DNA of 64,000 nt from positions 95,584-159,583 of the forward strand of contig NZ_WJOK01000013.1 in assembly GCF_009649785.1 (NCBI RefSeq). The letters are read 5' to 3'. The stretch's first letter is position 1, and every line of letters begins with the position of its first letter. Made by a program: the position numbers and the translations under genes. Shown here piece by piece: positions 54,939-64,000 of the stretch. The stretch comes from Agrobacterium tumefaciens (GTDB taxonomy: Bacteria > Pseudomonadota > Alphaproteobacteria > Rhizobiales > Rhizobiaceae). The notes beneath the pieces were generated by a model. It was not told the DNA's origin. It saw only the letters and a program-made list of their open reading frames with translations, and did no database searches.

Positions 54939-56021
54939 ATGCGCGTAGACCTGTTCGATTTCGATCTCCCCGAGGACAATATCGCCCTTCGCCCGGCGAA
55001 CCCGCGCGATAGTGCGCGTCTTCTCGTGGTCGATCCGAATGCGAACCACATGGAAGACCGCATCGTATCCGACCTGACTTCCTTCCTGAAGCCCGGCGAC
55101 GCGCTGTTATTCAACGACACCCGCGTTATTCCAGCCCAGCTTGAAGGCGTGCGGCTGCGCGAAGGTGCGCCTGAAACGGCAGTTTCAGCCACGCTGCACA
55201 TGCGCGCCGACCAGTCGCGCTGGAAGGCTTTCGCGCGGCCGGGCAAGCGCATCAAGCAGGGTGACCGCATTCGTTTCGGTTATGAGCGCGACAATGCCTG
55301 CGGCCTTGCCCATCTGGAGGCCACCGTCGAAGAAAAGGGTGAGGAGGGCGAGATCACGCTGCTTTTTGACGTTTCCGGACCTGTTCTGGACGAGGCGATC
55401 GCCTCCGTCGGCCATATTCCTTTGCCGCCCTATATCGCCGCGAAGCGCCCGGAAGATGCGCAGGACCAGACCGATTACCAGACAATTTATGCCCGCGAGA
55501 AGGGCGCCGTTGCCGCACCCACTGCCGGCCTGCATTTCACGCCCGATCTGTTTGCGGCGCTGGACGAAGCCGGCATCGAGCGACATTTCGTGACACTTCA
55601 CGTTGGGGCAGGCACCTTCCTTCCAGTTAAGGCCGACGATACCGACGATCACAAGATGCATTTCGAGATCGGCCATGTTTCGCAAGAGACTGCAGCAAAG
55701 CTCAATGCCGTCAAGGCGCGCGGCGGACGGATCGTTTCTGTCGGCACCACTTCGCTGCGGCTTATCGAAAGCGCCACTGATGAGAATGGCGTTATTCAGC
55801 CATGGTCGGGCGCGACGGGCATCTTCATCACGCCCGGATACCGTTTCCGCGCGGTCGATATTCTGATGACCAATTTCCACCTGCCGAAATCGACGCTGTT
55901 CATGCTCGTTTCGGCTTTTTGCGGTCTCGAGACGATGCGTGCCGCTTATGCGCATGCCATCGAAACCGGATACCGTTTTTATTCCTATGGCGATTCAAGC
56001 CTGTTGTTCCGGAAGAACTGA
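54939..56021 (+). CDS. queA: tRNA preQ1(34) S-adenosylmethionine ribosyltransferase-isomerase
   Basis: A 360-residue enzyme that adds the epoxycyclopentane precursor to 7-aminomethyl-7-deazaguanine in tRNA, late in queuosine synthesis. [19 protein letters not shown] is the typical start. Further family motifs are [26 protein letters not shown] and [15 protein letters not shown] chose ATG 54939, 22 codons inside the longest frame; the ribosome site is weak. The stop TGA overlaps the tgt ATG by one base. Confidence 0.96.
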   Translation: MRVDLFDFDLPEDNIALRPANPRDSARLLVVDPNANHMEDRIVSDLTSFLKPGDALLFNDTRVIPAQLEGVRLREGAPETAVSATLHMRADQSRWKAFARPGKRIKQGDRIRFGYERDNACGLAHLEATVEEKGEEGEITLLFDVSGPVLDEAIASVGHIPLPPYIAAKRPEDAQDQTDYQTIYAREKGAVAAPTAGLHFTPDLFAALDEAGIERHFVTLHVGAGTFLPVKADDTDDHKMHFEIGHVSQETAAKLNAVKARGGRIVSVGTTSLRLIESATDENGVIQPWSGATGIFITPGYRFRAVDILMTNFHLPKSTLFMLVSAFCGLETMRAAYAHAIETGYRFYSYGDSSLLFRKN

Positions 56022-57151
56022 TGCACGACAAATTCACCTTTACCCTGAAAGCCACGAGCGGCGGCGCCCGCCTTGGCGAAGTCGCCATGCCGCGCGGTGT
56101 CATCCGCACACCTGCCTTCATGCCTGTTGGCACTGTCGGTACTGTCAAGGCCATGTATCTCGACCAGGTGCGCGAGCTCGGGGCCGATATCATTCTCGGC
56201 AACACCTATCACCTGATGCTGCGGCCCGGCCCGGAGCGCGTGGCAAGGCTTGGCGGGTTGCATGAGCTTATCCGCTGGCCGCATCCGATCCTCACCGACA
56301 GCGGTGGCTTCCAGGTCATGTCGCTTTCAGGCCTGCGCAAGCTGGACGAGAAGGGTGTGACCTTCAAGAGCCATGTGGACGGTTCGCTGCACCATATGTC
56401 GCCGGAACGCTCGATCGAAATTCAGGGCATGCTTGATTCGGACATCCAGATGCAGCTCGATGAATGCATCGCGCTGCCGGCCGAGCGCAAGGAAATCGAG
56501 CGCGCCATGGAAATGTCGCTGCGCTGGGCGGAGCGTTGCCGCGTCGCCTTCGGTGAACAGCCCGGCAAGGCCATGTTCGGCATTGTGCAGGGCGGCGACC
56601 AGCCGGATCTGCGCATTCGCTCCGCCGAAGGGCTGAAGCAGCTTGATCTCAAGGGTTACGCTGTCGGCGGCCTTGCCGTCGGTGAGCCGCAGGATGTGAT
56701 GTTGGGCATGCTCGACATCACGCTGCCGGTGCTGCCCACCGAAAGGCCGCGTTACCTGATGGGCGTCGGTACGCCTGACGATATTCTGAAATCGGTGGCG
56801 CGCGGCATCGACATGTTCGACTGCGTGATGCCGACCCGTTCCGGTCGTCACGGGCTTGCCTTCACCCGTCGCGGCAGGGTCAATATCCGCAATGCCCGCC
56901 ATGCGGAGGATATGCGGCCGCTCGATGAGCAGTCAAACTGCCCGGCCTCGCGTGATTACTCCCGCGCCTATCTGCATCATCTTACGCGCTCCAACGAGGC
57001 GCTGGGCGGTATGCTGCTCTCCTGGCACAATCTTGCCTATTATCAGGAGCTGATGCAGGGTATCCGCAAGTCGATCGAGGAAGGCCGTTTCGCCGATTTT
57101 TATGCGGAAACCATAGAGATGTGGGCGCGGGGCGACATAGACCCGATCTGA
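56021..57151 (+). CDS. tgt: tRNA-guanine transglycosylase
   Basis: A 376-residue enzyme that swaps guanine 34 for preQ1 in tRNAs with GUN anticodons. [11 protein letters not shown] carries the general-base aspartate and [12 protein letters not shown] (about 267-278) the nucleophile; VGGLAVGEP is also conserved. The zinc site is unusual: the expected CxCxxC reads S305-x-C307-x2-S310, with H336 kept, so two of three cysteine ligands are serine. The start overlaps queA as TGATG. Confidence 0.95.
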   Translation: MHDKFTFTLKATSGGARLGEVAMPRGVIRTPAFMPVGTVGTVKAMYLDQVRELGADIILGNTYHLMLRPGPERVARLGGLHELIRWPHPILTDSGGFQVMSLSGLRKLDEKGVTFKSHVDGSLHHMSPERSIEIQGMLDSDIQMQLDECIALPAERKEIERAMEMSLRWAERCRVAFGEQPGKAMFGIVQGGDQPDLRIRSAEGLKQLDLKGYAVGGLAVGEPQDVMLGMLDITLPVLPTERPRYLMGVGTPDDILKSVARGIDMFDCVMPTRSGRHGLAFTRRGRVNIRNARHAEDMRPLDEQSNCPASRDYSRAYLHHLTRSNEALGGMLLSWHNLAYYQELMQGIRKSIEEGRFADFYAETIEMWARGDIDPI

Positions 57152-57187
57152 TTTTTCCCGACCCTTTCTCCTGTTCGGACGCTTTCC

Positions 57188-58345
57188 TTGGCACATGCGC
57201 CTTACGTTCTTTTCCGGGATGACACGACCGGCACGGTGACAGCCTTCACCGAGCCGGAGGAGATCATCGTCGCGGATGAGCCAGAGGCGTTTTTCGCGGC
57301 GCTGAAACGCATGGAGCAGCTGCGCCGCGCCGGGAAATACCTTGCCGGCTATATGTCCTACGAGGCGGGTTTCCTGTTCGAGCCGAAACTTGCGGACTTT
57401 GCTGCCGAGCCTCGCAACGTGCCGTTCCTTCGCTTCGGCGTCTTTTCCGGCCCACAACCGGATGAGGGGCGATTTGCGCGGCCCGAAAGTCTGCCGGATG
57501 CCGATGCGTTCCTGGCCGATCCCGCGCCCGCATGGAGCCTTGAAGACTATTGCCAGCGCTTCGAGCGGCTGCACGGGCATCTGCGTCGCGGCGACTGTTA
57601 TCAGGGTAATCTGACGATGCCCGTTCATGCTCGCTGGAGCGGCGATCCGCTCACGGCTTTCTGGTCATTGGTTGAGCGCCAGCCGGTTAAATATGGCGCG
57701 CTGGTCGATCTCGGTGGACCGGTGATCCTGTCGCGCTCACCGGAACTGTTTTTCTCAGTTGACGGGGAAGGTTTCATCGAAACCCATCCGATGAAGGGAA
57801 CGACGCCGCGCGGTGCGAATGCGCAAGAGGACCGGGCGATCATCGCGGTGATGCTTGAGGATGAAAAGACGCTTGCCGAAAACCGCATGATCGTCGATCT
57901 CCTGCGCAACGATATTTCCCGCATCACCGAGGTCGGCAGCCTCCATGTGCCGCGACTGTTCGATATCGAGACCTATCCCACCGTGCACCAGATGGTCAGC
58001 CATGTGCGCGCGAAGCTTTTGCCTGATGTGACGGTGGAGGATATTTTCGCGGCGCTTTTTCCCTGCGGTTCGGTGACCGGCGCGCCGAAATTGTGGGCGA
58101 TGAAGATCCTGCGCGAACTGGAACAGATGCCGCGCGACGCCTATTGCGGTGCTATCGGTTTCATGTCTCCGAATGGAGAAATGCGTTTTTCGGTGGCGAT
58201 CCGCACGCTGACCCTGTTCGATGGCGGCCGCGCGATCTTCAATGTCGGCGGCGGCATCGTTTTCGATTCGGATGCCGAGGCGGAATATGATGAGTGTCTG
58301 CTGAAATCCAAGTTTGCGGTTGGGGACAGGCTGTTACGGGGGTGA
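57188..58345 (+). CDS. pabB: Aminodeoxychorismate synthase component I
   Basis: A 385-residue chorismate-using enzyme of folate synthesis. The C-terminal chorismate-binding domain (about 115-380) shows THPMKGTTPRG, ENRMIVDLLRNDISR, PCGSVTGAPKLWAM and IGFMSPNGE. The N-terminal region is shorter than in E. coli PabB. The start is TTG 57188, 36 bp after tgt, with only CGGAC upstream. It is not fused to the PabC lyase. Probably the last gene of queA-tgt-pabB. Confidence 0.92.
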   Translation: MAHAPYVLFRDDTTGTVTAFTEPEEIIVADEPEAFFAALKRMEQLRRAGKYLAGYMSYEAGFLFEPKLADFAAEPRNVPFLRFGVFSGPQPDEGRFARPESLPDADAFLADPAPAWSLEDYCQRFERLHGHLRRGDCYQGNLTMPVHARWSGDPLTAFWSLVERQPVKYGALVDLGGPVILSRSPELFFSVDGEGFIETHPMKGTTPRGANAQEDRAIIAVMLEDEKTLAENRMIVDLLRNDISRITEVGSLHVPRLFDIETYPTVHQMVSHVRAKLLPDVTVEDIFAALFPCGSVTGAPKLWAMKILRELEQMPRDAYCGAIGFMSPNGEMRFSVAIRTLTLFDGGRAIFNVGGGIVFDSDAEAEYDECLLKSKFAVGDRLLRG

Positions 58346-58351
58346 TCTCCT

Positions 58352-58378
58352 TTCCTGTGACAAGCACAGGAATGAGGG
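58352..58378. repeat. Family A palindromic repeat, partial copy
   Basis: TTCCTGTGACAAGCACAGGAA with the right flank TGAGGG; the left CCCTCA flank is degraded to ATCTCCT. It lies between the convergent pabB and decarboxylase genes. Confidence 0.85.
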
Positions 58379-58458
58379 AGGTTGGAGGAAGCTCCAATGT
58401 CAGCAGGCGGATATGCGTCCGTAAGAAAACCGGCTACGGTTTTCGCTGCCAAACGTCC

Positions 58459-59736
58459 TCAGCGCCCTATCACCTTAAACGCACCATTCTCCACCAGCAC
58501 TTCCTTCGCCACCGGATGGCTGAGAAAACCCGAAGGGCTGGCGGTGACGCCATAGGCGCCCGATTGCAGGATTGCCAGGAGATCACCAGCCTTCAGCTTC
58601 GGCAGGGCCGCATTGCGGGCCAGCGTGTCGAGTGGTGTGCAGAGCGGGCCGACGATGGTTGCCGTTTCCTCATTGTCTGCCTGCATCATGGCCGGTGCGA
58701 CGATGGGGTAGTTGCGCTTGACGATCTGGCCGAGATTGCCGGAGGCTGCCAGATGGTGATGCATGCCACCATCCGTTACCACGAAGGTGGTGCCGCGCGA
58801 GGTCTTTACCGAATTGACTTCCGCCACATAGATGCCGCCGGGACCGGCGAGGAAGCGGCCGGGTTCGACGATGATGTGAGCATTCGCAATCAGCGGATGC
58901 GCATGCATCAAGGCCTTGAGATCGGGAATGGCGGCACTGACCGCTGCAAGATCGAGCGGCGTTTCCCCGGCGAAATAGGGGATGCCGAGGCCGCCGCCGA
59001 GATCGATGGTTTCAAGTGGCCTGCCGAGCATTTCGGCCATGCGTGCGGCAAGCAAAATGGAGTGTCTCCATTGGGAGACAAGCATGTCGGCATCGAGGAT
59101 TTGCGTGCCGCCGTAAATATGGACACCGACGAGATTGATATGCCTGATGTCCCTGAACAGCGGCAGGACGTTTTCGAGTTCTTCCTCGTCGAAACCGAAG
59201 GCGGTGGCCTTGCCACCCATGCGCATGGCGCCTGCCTGCGCATCCGGCACCGGATTGATGCGGATCGAAGCCTTGACCGGTTTGCCGATGGCTTCGATAC
59301 GGGCAATTTCCTCGGCGCTCTCGATATGGATTTCGCCGATACCGCCCTCGATCACCTCAAGCAATTCGGCCTGACGCTTGCCGGGGCCGGCGAAGATGAT
59401 CTTTTCCGGCGGTATGCCCGCCTTGATGGCGGCGCGATATTCACCGACAGAGGCGATTTCCGCGCCAGCGCCTTCTTCGCGGAAAAGCGAGATGATGGCG
59501 GGCAGGGGATTGGCTTTCACCGAATAAAAGATATTGGCAAAACCACTGAGCGCGGTTGCGAGATCGCGATAGGCGCGGCGCATGGCGCTCGCGTCATAGA
59601 GGAAGCACGGCGTTCCGGTCTCAGCGACGATATCGCGCACGGCAAGGCCGCCGATGACGAGATCGTTTTCGTCGACTGCGAATTGCGCGGCGGCAAGGGC
59701 AGGGCCGTGGCTTTGGGGTTTATCCGTGGGCGCCAT
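58459..59736 (-). CDS. Type III PLP-dependent decarboxylase (DAP/ornithine decarboxylase-like)
   Basis: A 425-residue fold-type III enzyme: an alanine-racemase-like barrel and a C-terminal beta domain. The PLP lysine is K74 in FYSVKANP; HIYGGTQI, VEPGRFLAGPGG and GPLCTPLD (C366) follow. The CTPLD motif differs from CESGD of diaminopimelate decarboxylase and CDSxD of ornithine/arginine decarboxylases. It matches better the subgroup encoded beside an AMP ligase and a carrier protein, such as exosortase-associated decarboxylases and BtrK of butirosin synthesis, which acts on an aminoacyl carrier protein. It overlaps the ligase gene by 17 bp. I chose ATG 59736. Confidence 0.88.
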   Translation of the reverse strand: MAPTDKPQSHGPALAAAQFAVDENDLVIGGLAVRDIVAETGTPCFLYDASAMRRAYRDLATALSGFANIFYSVKANPLPAIISLFREEGAGAEIASVGEYRAAIKAGIPPEKIIFAGPGKRQAELLEVIEGGIGEIHIESAEEIARIEAIGKPVKASIRINPVPDAQAGAMRMGGKATAFGFDEEELENVLPLFRDIRHINLVGVHIYGGTQILDADMLVSQWRHSILLAARMAEMLGRPLETIDLGGGLGIPYFAGETPLDLAAVSAAIPDLKALMHAHPLIANAHIIVEPGRFLAGPGGIYVAEVNSVKTSRGTTFVVTDGGMHHHLAASGNLGQIVKRNYPIVAPAMMQADNEETATIVGPLCTPLDTLARNAALPKLKAGDLLAILQSGAYGVTASPSGFLSHPVAKEVLVENGAFKVIGR

Positions 59737-61252
59737 TGTCCGTCCGTTCGCGCACCAGCGCGCGGTAATCCACCTTGCCATTGGCCGTCACCGGAAGCCG
59801 GTCGACCAGTTCGATGGCGCGCGGAATCATGAAGGGGGCAAGCATTTCGGCGGCTTTTTTGAGAGCTGCGGAAACATCGATATTTTCGTTGGCGGCGGTT
59901 GCCACGGCATGCACCTTCTCGCCTGCAAAGGGGTCCGGCAGGCCGATGACGGCGACCTGCTGGAAAAGGCCAGTCGACATCAGGCTTTCCTCCACCTCGG
60001 TCGGGCTGATGCGATAGCCTGACGATTTGATCATCGCATCGTTGCGGGCAACGAAACTGAAAAAGCCGTCCTCGTCTTCCACCGCCAGATCGCCGGAATA
60101 ACACACGGTCTCGCCGCCGCGTGCAGCCGGAATGAAAGGGTGAGGGCGCAGCACCTTGGCGGTATCTTCCGGCCGGTTCCAGTAACCCAGCGACACGGTC
60201 GGGCCGCGATGGACGAGAATGCCGGGCTCACCCGGTTTTGCCCTCTGTCCCTCGGCGGTGACGATGAAGATTTCACATTCCGGGATTGCCTTGCCGATGG
60301 AAGTCGGGCGGCGGTCGATTTCATCAGGCGGCAGGAAGGTGGAGCGGAAGGCCTCGGTCAGGCCATACATCAGATAGATTTTCGTTCCCGGCAGCTTTTC
60401 GCGCAACGCCCTCACGGTTTCCTGCGGCACGCGTCCGCCGGAGTTGGTGATGTATCGCAACTGCGGCAGCGGCGTTTTCGCCAGCAACGGCGCGGCCCTC
60501 GTCAGGATCGCCCAGACAGTTGGTACGCCGGCAAGCCCGGTGATGGCATGGTCGCGCAAGTCCCTGACAATGTCGTCGCCGAGCCTGAAGGTGGAGATAA
60601 CAGTGGTCGCACCCTGTTCAACCGCCGTCAGCAACTGGTTCAGGCCGTAATCGAAACTGAAGGGCAAAATGGAGAGAAGGCGGTCTTTTCCGGTGATCTC
60701 CAGATAGGTGCGCACGATGCGCGCTCCGGCCAGAAGATTACGGTGCGACAGCATCACGCCCTTGGGCGAGCCGGTGGAGCCGGATGTGTAGAGGATTGCT
60801 GCAAGGTCCTCGCCAATTGATGGGGAGACTTTGGCAGGCACGGGCGGGCGGCGGTCGATTTGTTCCGCCAGCAGTACAGTGACCTCGGGCAGGTCTTCCA
60901 CAGCCGCGTTCAGCTCATCCATCATCGTAGCACTGCTGATAACGATTTTTGCGCCGCAATCCGCGACGATATGGCGGATTTGCTGCGCCTTCAAAAGCGC
61001 GTTGACCGGCACGAAGACGCAGGAAGCCATGCTCACGCCGAAGATCGACCAGCATTCCTCGATGCCGCGCGGCAGGAAGATGACGACACGGTCGCCGCGC
61101 TCCGTTCCGGCCTCCTGCAATGCCGCCGCACAACGTGCGGCCGCTTCGGAAAATTCGCGATAGCTCAGTGATTTTTCTTTGTAGACAAGCGCCTCATCGC
61201 CGCTTTCCGCCCGCGCGGTGAGCAGGTGGTGCAGCAGGATGTGGGTTGTCAT
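59720..61252 (-). CDS. AMP-forming acyl/amino-acid ligase
   Basis: A 510-residue ANL-superfamily adenylation enzyme. The phosphate loop YTSGSTGSPKG is at 155-165, YGLTEAF further on, the hinge YSGDLAVEDEDGFFSFVAR, and the catalytic lysine K493 in TANGKVDYRAL. It resembles the ligase of exosortase-A-type clusters. I infer that it activates a carboxylic acid or amino acid and loads it on the adjacent carrier protein. Its ATG overlaps the ACP stop by 4 bp (ATGA), and its end overlaps the decarboxylase start. The substrate cannot be read from sequence. Confidence 0.88.
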   Translation of the reverse strand: MTTHILLHHLLTARAESGDEALVYKEKSLSYREFSEAAARCAAALQEAGTERGDRVVIFLPRGIEECWSIFGVSMASCVFVPVNALLKAQQIRHIVADCGAKIVISSATMMDELNAAVEDLPEVTVLLAEQIDRRPPVPAKVSPSIGEDLAAILYTSGSTGSPKGVMLSHRNLLAGARIVRTYLEITGKDRLLSILPFSFDYGLNQLLTAVEQGATTVISTFRLGDDIVRDLRDHAITGLAGVPTVWAILTRAAPLLAKTPLPQLRYITNSGGRVPQETVRALREKLPGTKIYLMYGLTEAFRSTFLPPDEIDRRPTSIGKAIPECEIFIVTAEGQRAKPGEPGILVHRGPTVSLGYWNRPEDTAKVLRPHPFIPAARGGETVCYSGDLAVEDEDGFFSFVARNDAMIKSSGYRISPTEVEESLMSTGLFQQVAVIGLPDPFAGEKVHAVATAANENIDVSAALKKAAEMLAPFMIPRAIELVDRLPVTANGKVDYRALVRERTDNGAHG

Positions 61253-61512
61253 CTGCGCCGTTCCTGCGTGACGAAGGCAATCAGATCGGCCGGCGTGCTG
61301 AGATTTTCCGGGGTGAAATGTTCATCATTGAGAACGATGCCGAAACCTTCGCCGAGAAAGATCATCAGTTCGAGAAAACCGAGCGAATCGATCACGCCGC
61401 CTTCGAGCAATTGCGTATCTGCGGAAAACGGTGCATGAGCCGGGAAACGCTGCGAGAGGTAGGAATAGATGGTCTCGGAGACATCGACTTCCCTGGGTTT
61501 CGCTGAAAGCAT
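61249..61512 (-). CDS. Acyl carrier protein
   Basis: An 87-residue carrier protein. The phosphopantetheine site is S43 in GGVIDSLGFLELM, the D-S-L core of all carrier proteins. The helices either side and the acidic face are as expected. ATG 61512 has GGAG 7 nt upstream. Being translationally coupled to the ligase, it is very probably the ligase's acceptor and not the fatty-acid ACP. Confidence 0.88.
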   Translation of the reverse strand: MLSAKPREVDVSETIYSYLSQRFPAHAPFSADTQLLEGGVIDSLGFLELMIFLGEGFGIVLNDEHFTPENLSTPADLIAFVTQERRR

Positions 61513-61600
61513 GCTTATTCTCCGCTCGTTCGCGCAGTCGGGACTAGTCTCGGCCGAAGCGCATTTTCTTCTTTTCAGGCAAGGTTTAAGCGCGCGTCTT

Positions 61601-62458
61601 TTAAGAGCGTCCCAATACCCAGGGTGGCAATAACACCAATTCTGAATATGTTTCGTTAATAAACCGTGGGTTCCATGCTCCCTTTACTTGTATTGGCGAG
61701 GATTTGAGTATGGCAAATCCGCCGGCGTCTCGCTTCTCATCGGAAGCTGCCATGGTCAATGCAAGCCGGCCTTTGCCAAGAAGATGGCGGGCAATTGCCG
61801 AAATGTGCCTCTGGGCGACTTGCCTGTCCTCGCAATAGATGAGGCGGGCGGAGGGCAGCCTTTTGGTTATGGTTTTTAAAAACACCAGCGGATAATGGCT
61901 TCCATCCGCCTCCATGACTGCCACGATGCAGCCGAAACGCGCATGATCTTCCAGCATGTCGCGCGTGGCGGCAGACAGCGTGCCCTGCGGCACTTCGGCA
62001 AGCGGGCGCAGCCGCGCCCTGGCCGGGCCGAATGCCTTTAAAGGCAGGGGATAAAAAAGCGTGCAATTCGTTATCGTTGTGAACCCCAGTCTCTCGTTCA
62101 GCTTGCAGGCTTCTGGAGACGGGGTGAGATCGGTGAAGATGTCTTCTTCGGAGGATGTCGCCATTTGCAGCATACGCGGTGCAAACCAGCGGCTGGAAGG
62201 TTCGACATACCAGCTGGACAGGTTGACGACTGTCCTGCCGGTCTCGGCCAAGCGGCTTCGGATCGTCAGAAGAACGCCAACGGCATCGTCGCCCTTCATC
62301 AGCAATTGCCCGATGGTGCCGAGATCCTGCCGCTGATGATGGTCGCTTATAAGGGACACGCCGAGCGCCCAGAAAGCCTCGCTCTTTTCCGGAAAACCTT
62401 TCGTCAGAAGTGCAACGGCAGCGACGCGGTTTCCGTTGTCGATCGGTACGGTTCTCAG
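61601..62458 (-). CDS. GNAT-like acyltransferase, apparent CTG start
   Basis: A 285-residue protein whose first part resembles GNAT N-acetyltransferases (VAALLTKGFPE-like start, a central WYVEPSSRWFAPRML strand-helix, and CKLNERLGF). The second half (about 130-285) has no recognisable domain. The first ATG/GTG/TTG in frame is GTG 62359, which would remove the typical N-terminus. A CTG at 62458 has GGGAG with a 6-nt spacer and begins LRTVPIDNGNRVAAVALL, so I take that as the start; an in-frame TAG lies 6 codons before it. It ends 88 bp before the ACP gene and may be part of the same unit. Confidence 0.6.
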   Translation of the reverse strand: MRTVPIDNGNRVAAVALLTKGFPEKSEAFWALGVSLISDHHQRQDLGTIGQLLMKGDDAVGVLLTIRSRLAETGRTVVNLSSWYVEPSSRWFAPRMLQMATSSEEDIFTDLTPSPEACKLNERLGFTTITNCTLFYPLPLKAFGPARARLRPLAEVPQGTLSAATRDMLEDHARFGCIVAVMEADGSHYPLVFLKTITKRLPSARLIYCEDRQVAQRHISAIARHLLGKGRLALTMAASDEKRDAGGFAILKSSPIQVKGAWNPRFINETYSELVLLPPWVLGRS

Positions 62459-62635
62459 AGGTCGCTCCCGCTATCTCGCGTCGTTTCGGGCAGGGAGGGA
62501 TTTTTCAACTCCACCGCGCAATATCGGCATACGACGATAGATTTACCGTCCCGTTAATCGGCACGGCTGTAAGCGGAAAGGTCGGTCAATTCATATGGCA
62601 GACGCGCGGTGCGCGCCTGCCATTTTGTCAGCCGA

Positions 62636-63763
<1,128 letters not shown>

Positions 63764-63845
63764 ATTCTATCTCCTGGCATGGTCTCGTGATTGGATAGGG
63801 CTGTTTTGCCCGAGCTTGGCGGCAGGGGCAAGGTACAAATCCGTC

Positions 63846-63868
63846 TTGCCGTATTCAAAAGACGGCAA
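63846..63868. promoter_or_regulatory. Inverted repeat upstream of adhC
   Basis: TTGCCGT-N9-ACGGCAA, a perfect 7-bp inverted repeat 83 bp upstream of the adhC ATG, could be an operator. The remaining 130 bp to the window end are AT-rich and show no gene. Confidence 0.45.
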
Positions 63869-64000
63869 TGCCCGTCACACCTGTGAGGAATTTGCGCACC
63901 GTCGCGGGCCTGCCATCAGGGCAATGTTTCGCGTTGTCTTTATATGGTTTACTTCAGCTATTCTAAATTATGAATACGTGATTTAAGTGCATGTTTTTAC

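Noticed and set aside
58294..59832. A 512-codon plus-strand frame opposite the PLP decarboxylase
   Set aside because: The opposite strand encodes a complete fold-type III enzyme; this frame has no motif.

Overview
The window is chromosomal DNA of an alphaproteobacterium of the Agrobacterium/Rhizobium group, most likely Agrobacterium tumefaciens or a close relative. The evidence is gene content and order: exoR, popZ, a class II nrdJ, DUF982 and DUF3309 genes, the block dgt-argS-SPOR-nagZ-scpA-scpB-tatABC-serS-surE-pcm, and a diguanylate cyclase at the place I would expect dgcB. The DNA is GC-rich, genes are closely packed, many start at TTG or GTG, and general-stress (EcfG-type) promoters are present. 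I see no rRNA, insertion sequence, prophage or CRISPR array. Almost everything is core genome; accessory-looking DNA is limited to the first 0.9 kb, the intergenic palindromic repeats and perhaps the 58.4-62.5 kb cluster.

Layout. 1-0.9 kb: a truncated antitoxin gene, an apparent relic of its BrnT-like toxin, and a lower-GC DUF4145 gene. 1-7.8 kb (minus strand): nrdJ with two candidate NrdR boxes, gpt, a universal stress protein behind an FNR/FixK-type box, and a CinA-like MoCF protein. 8-10.7 kb: wrbA, then a run of tiny membrane proteins, a DUF982 protein and a lipoprotein, two of them behind EcfG promoters. 10.9-19.3 kb (plus): tRNA-Cys, a Pcm-like methyltransferase, popZ, valS, a FadL-family porin and exoR. 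19.4-36.9 kb: xthA and erpA on minus, then dgt to a degenerate LytM/LysM lipoprotein on plus (tRNA charging, chromosome segregation, Tat export, wall recycling and division). 37-42 kb (minus): EamA and MFS transporters coupled to mobA-mobB, then moaA. 42-44.8 kb (plus): a DUF971 gene, a CPA2 antiporter and an FMN-binding protein. 45-52 kb (minus): dgcB, then the operon ppiD-trpD-trpC-moaC-moeA. 52.3-53 kb: three more miniproteins behind paired regulatory elements. 53.1-58.3 kb (plus): coaD-ppiA-ppiB-queA-tgt-pabB. 58.4-62.5 kb (minus): GNAT-like protein, acyl carrier protein, AMP ligase and PLP decarboxylase. 62.6-63.8 kb: glutathione-dependent formaldehyde dehydrogenase.

Themes. Five molybdenum-cofactor genes (mobA, mobB, moaA, moaC, moeA) are spread over three transcription units. 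Division and polarity functions (popZ, SPOR protein, scpAB, DipM-like lipoprotein) sit near the surface and biofilm regulators exoR and dgcB. Two families of palindromic intergenic repeats recur, each as solo hairpins and as long inverted pairs.

The most interesting items are: the carrier-protein, ligase and decarboxylase cluster, which resembles machinery that decarboxylates carrier-bound amino acids; the GNAT-like gene in it that seems to start at CTG; the general-stress-promoter miniproteins with a shared upstream element repeated exactly 200 bp apart; and the toxin relic at the left edge.
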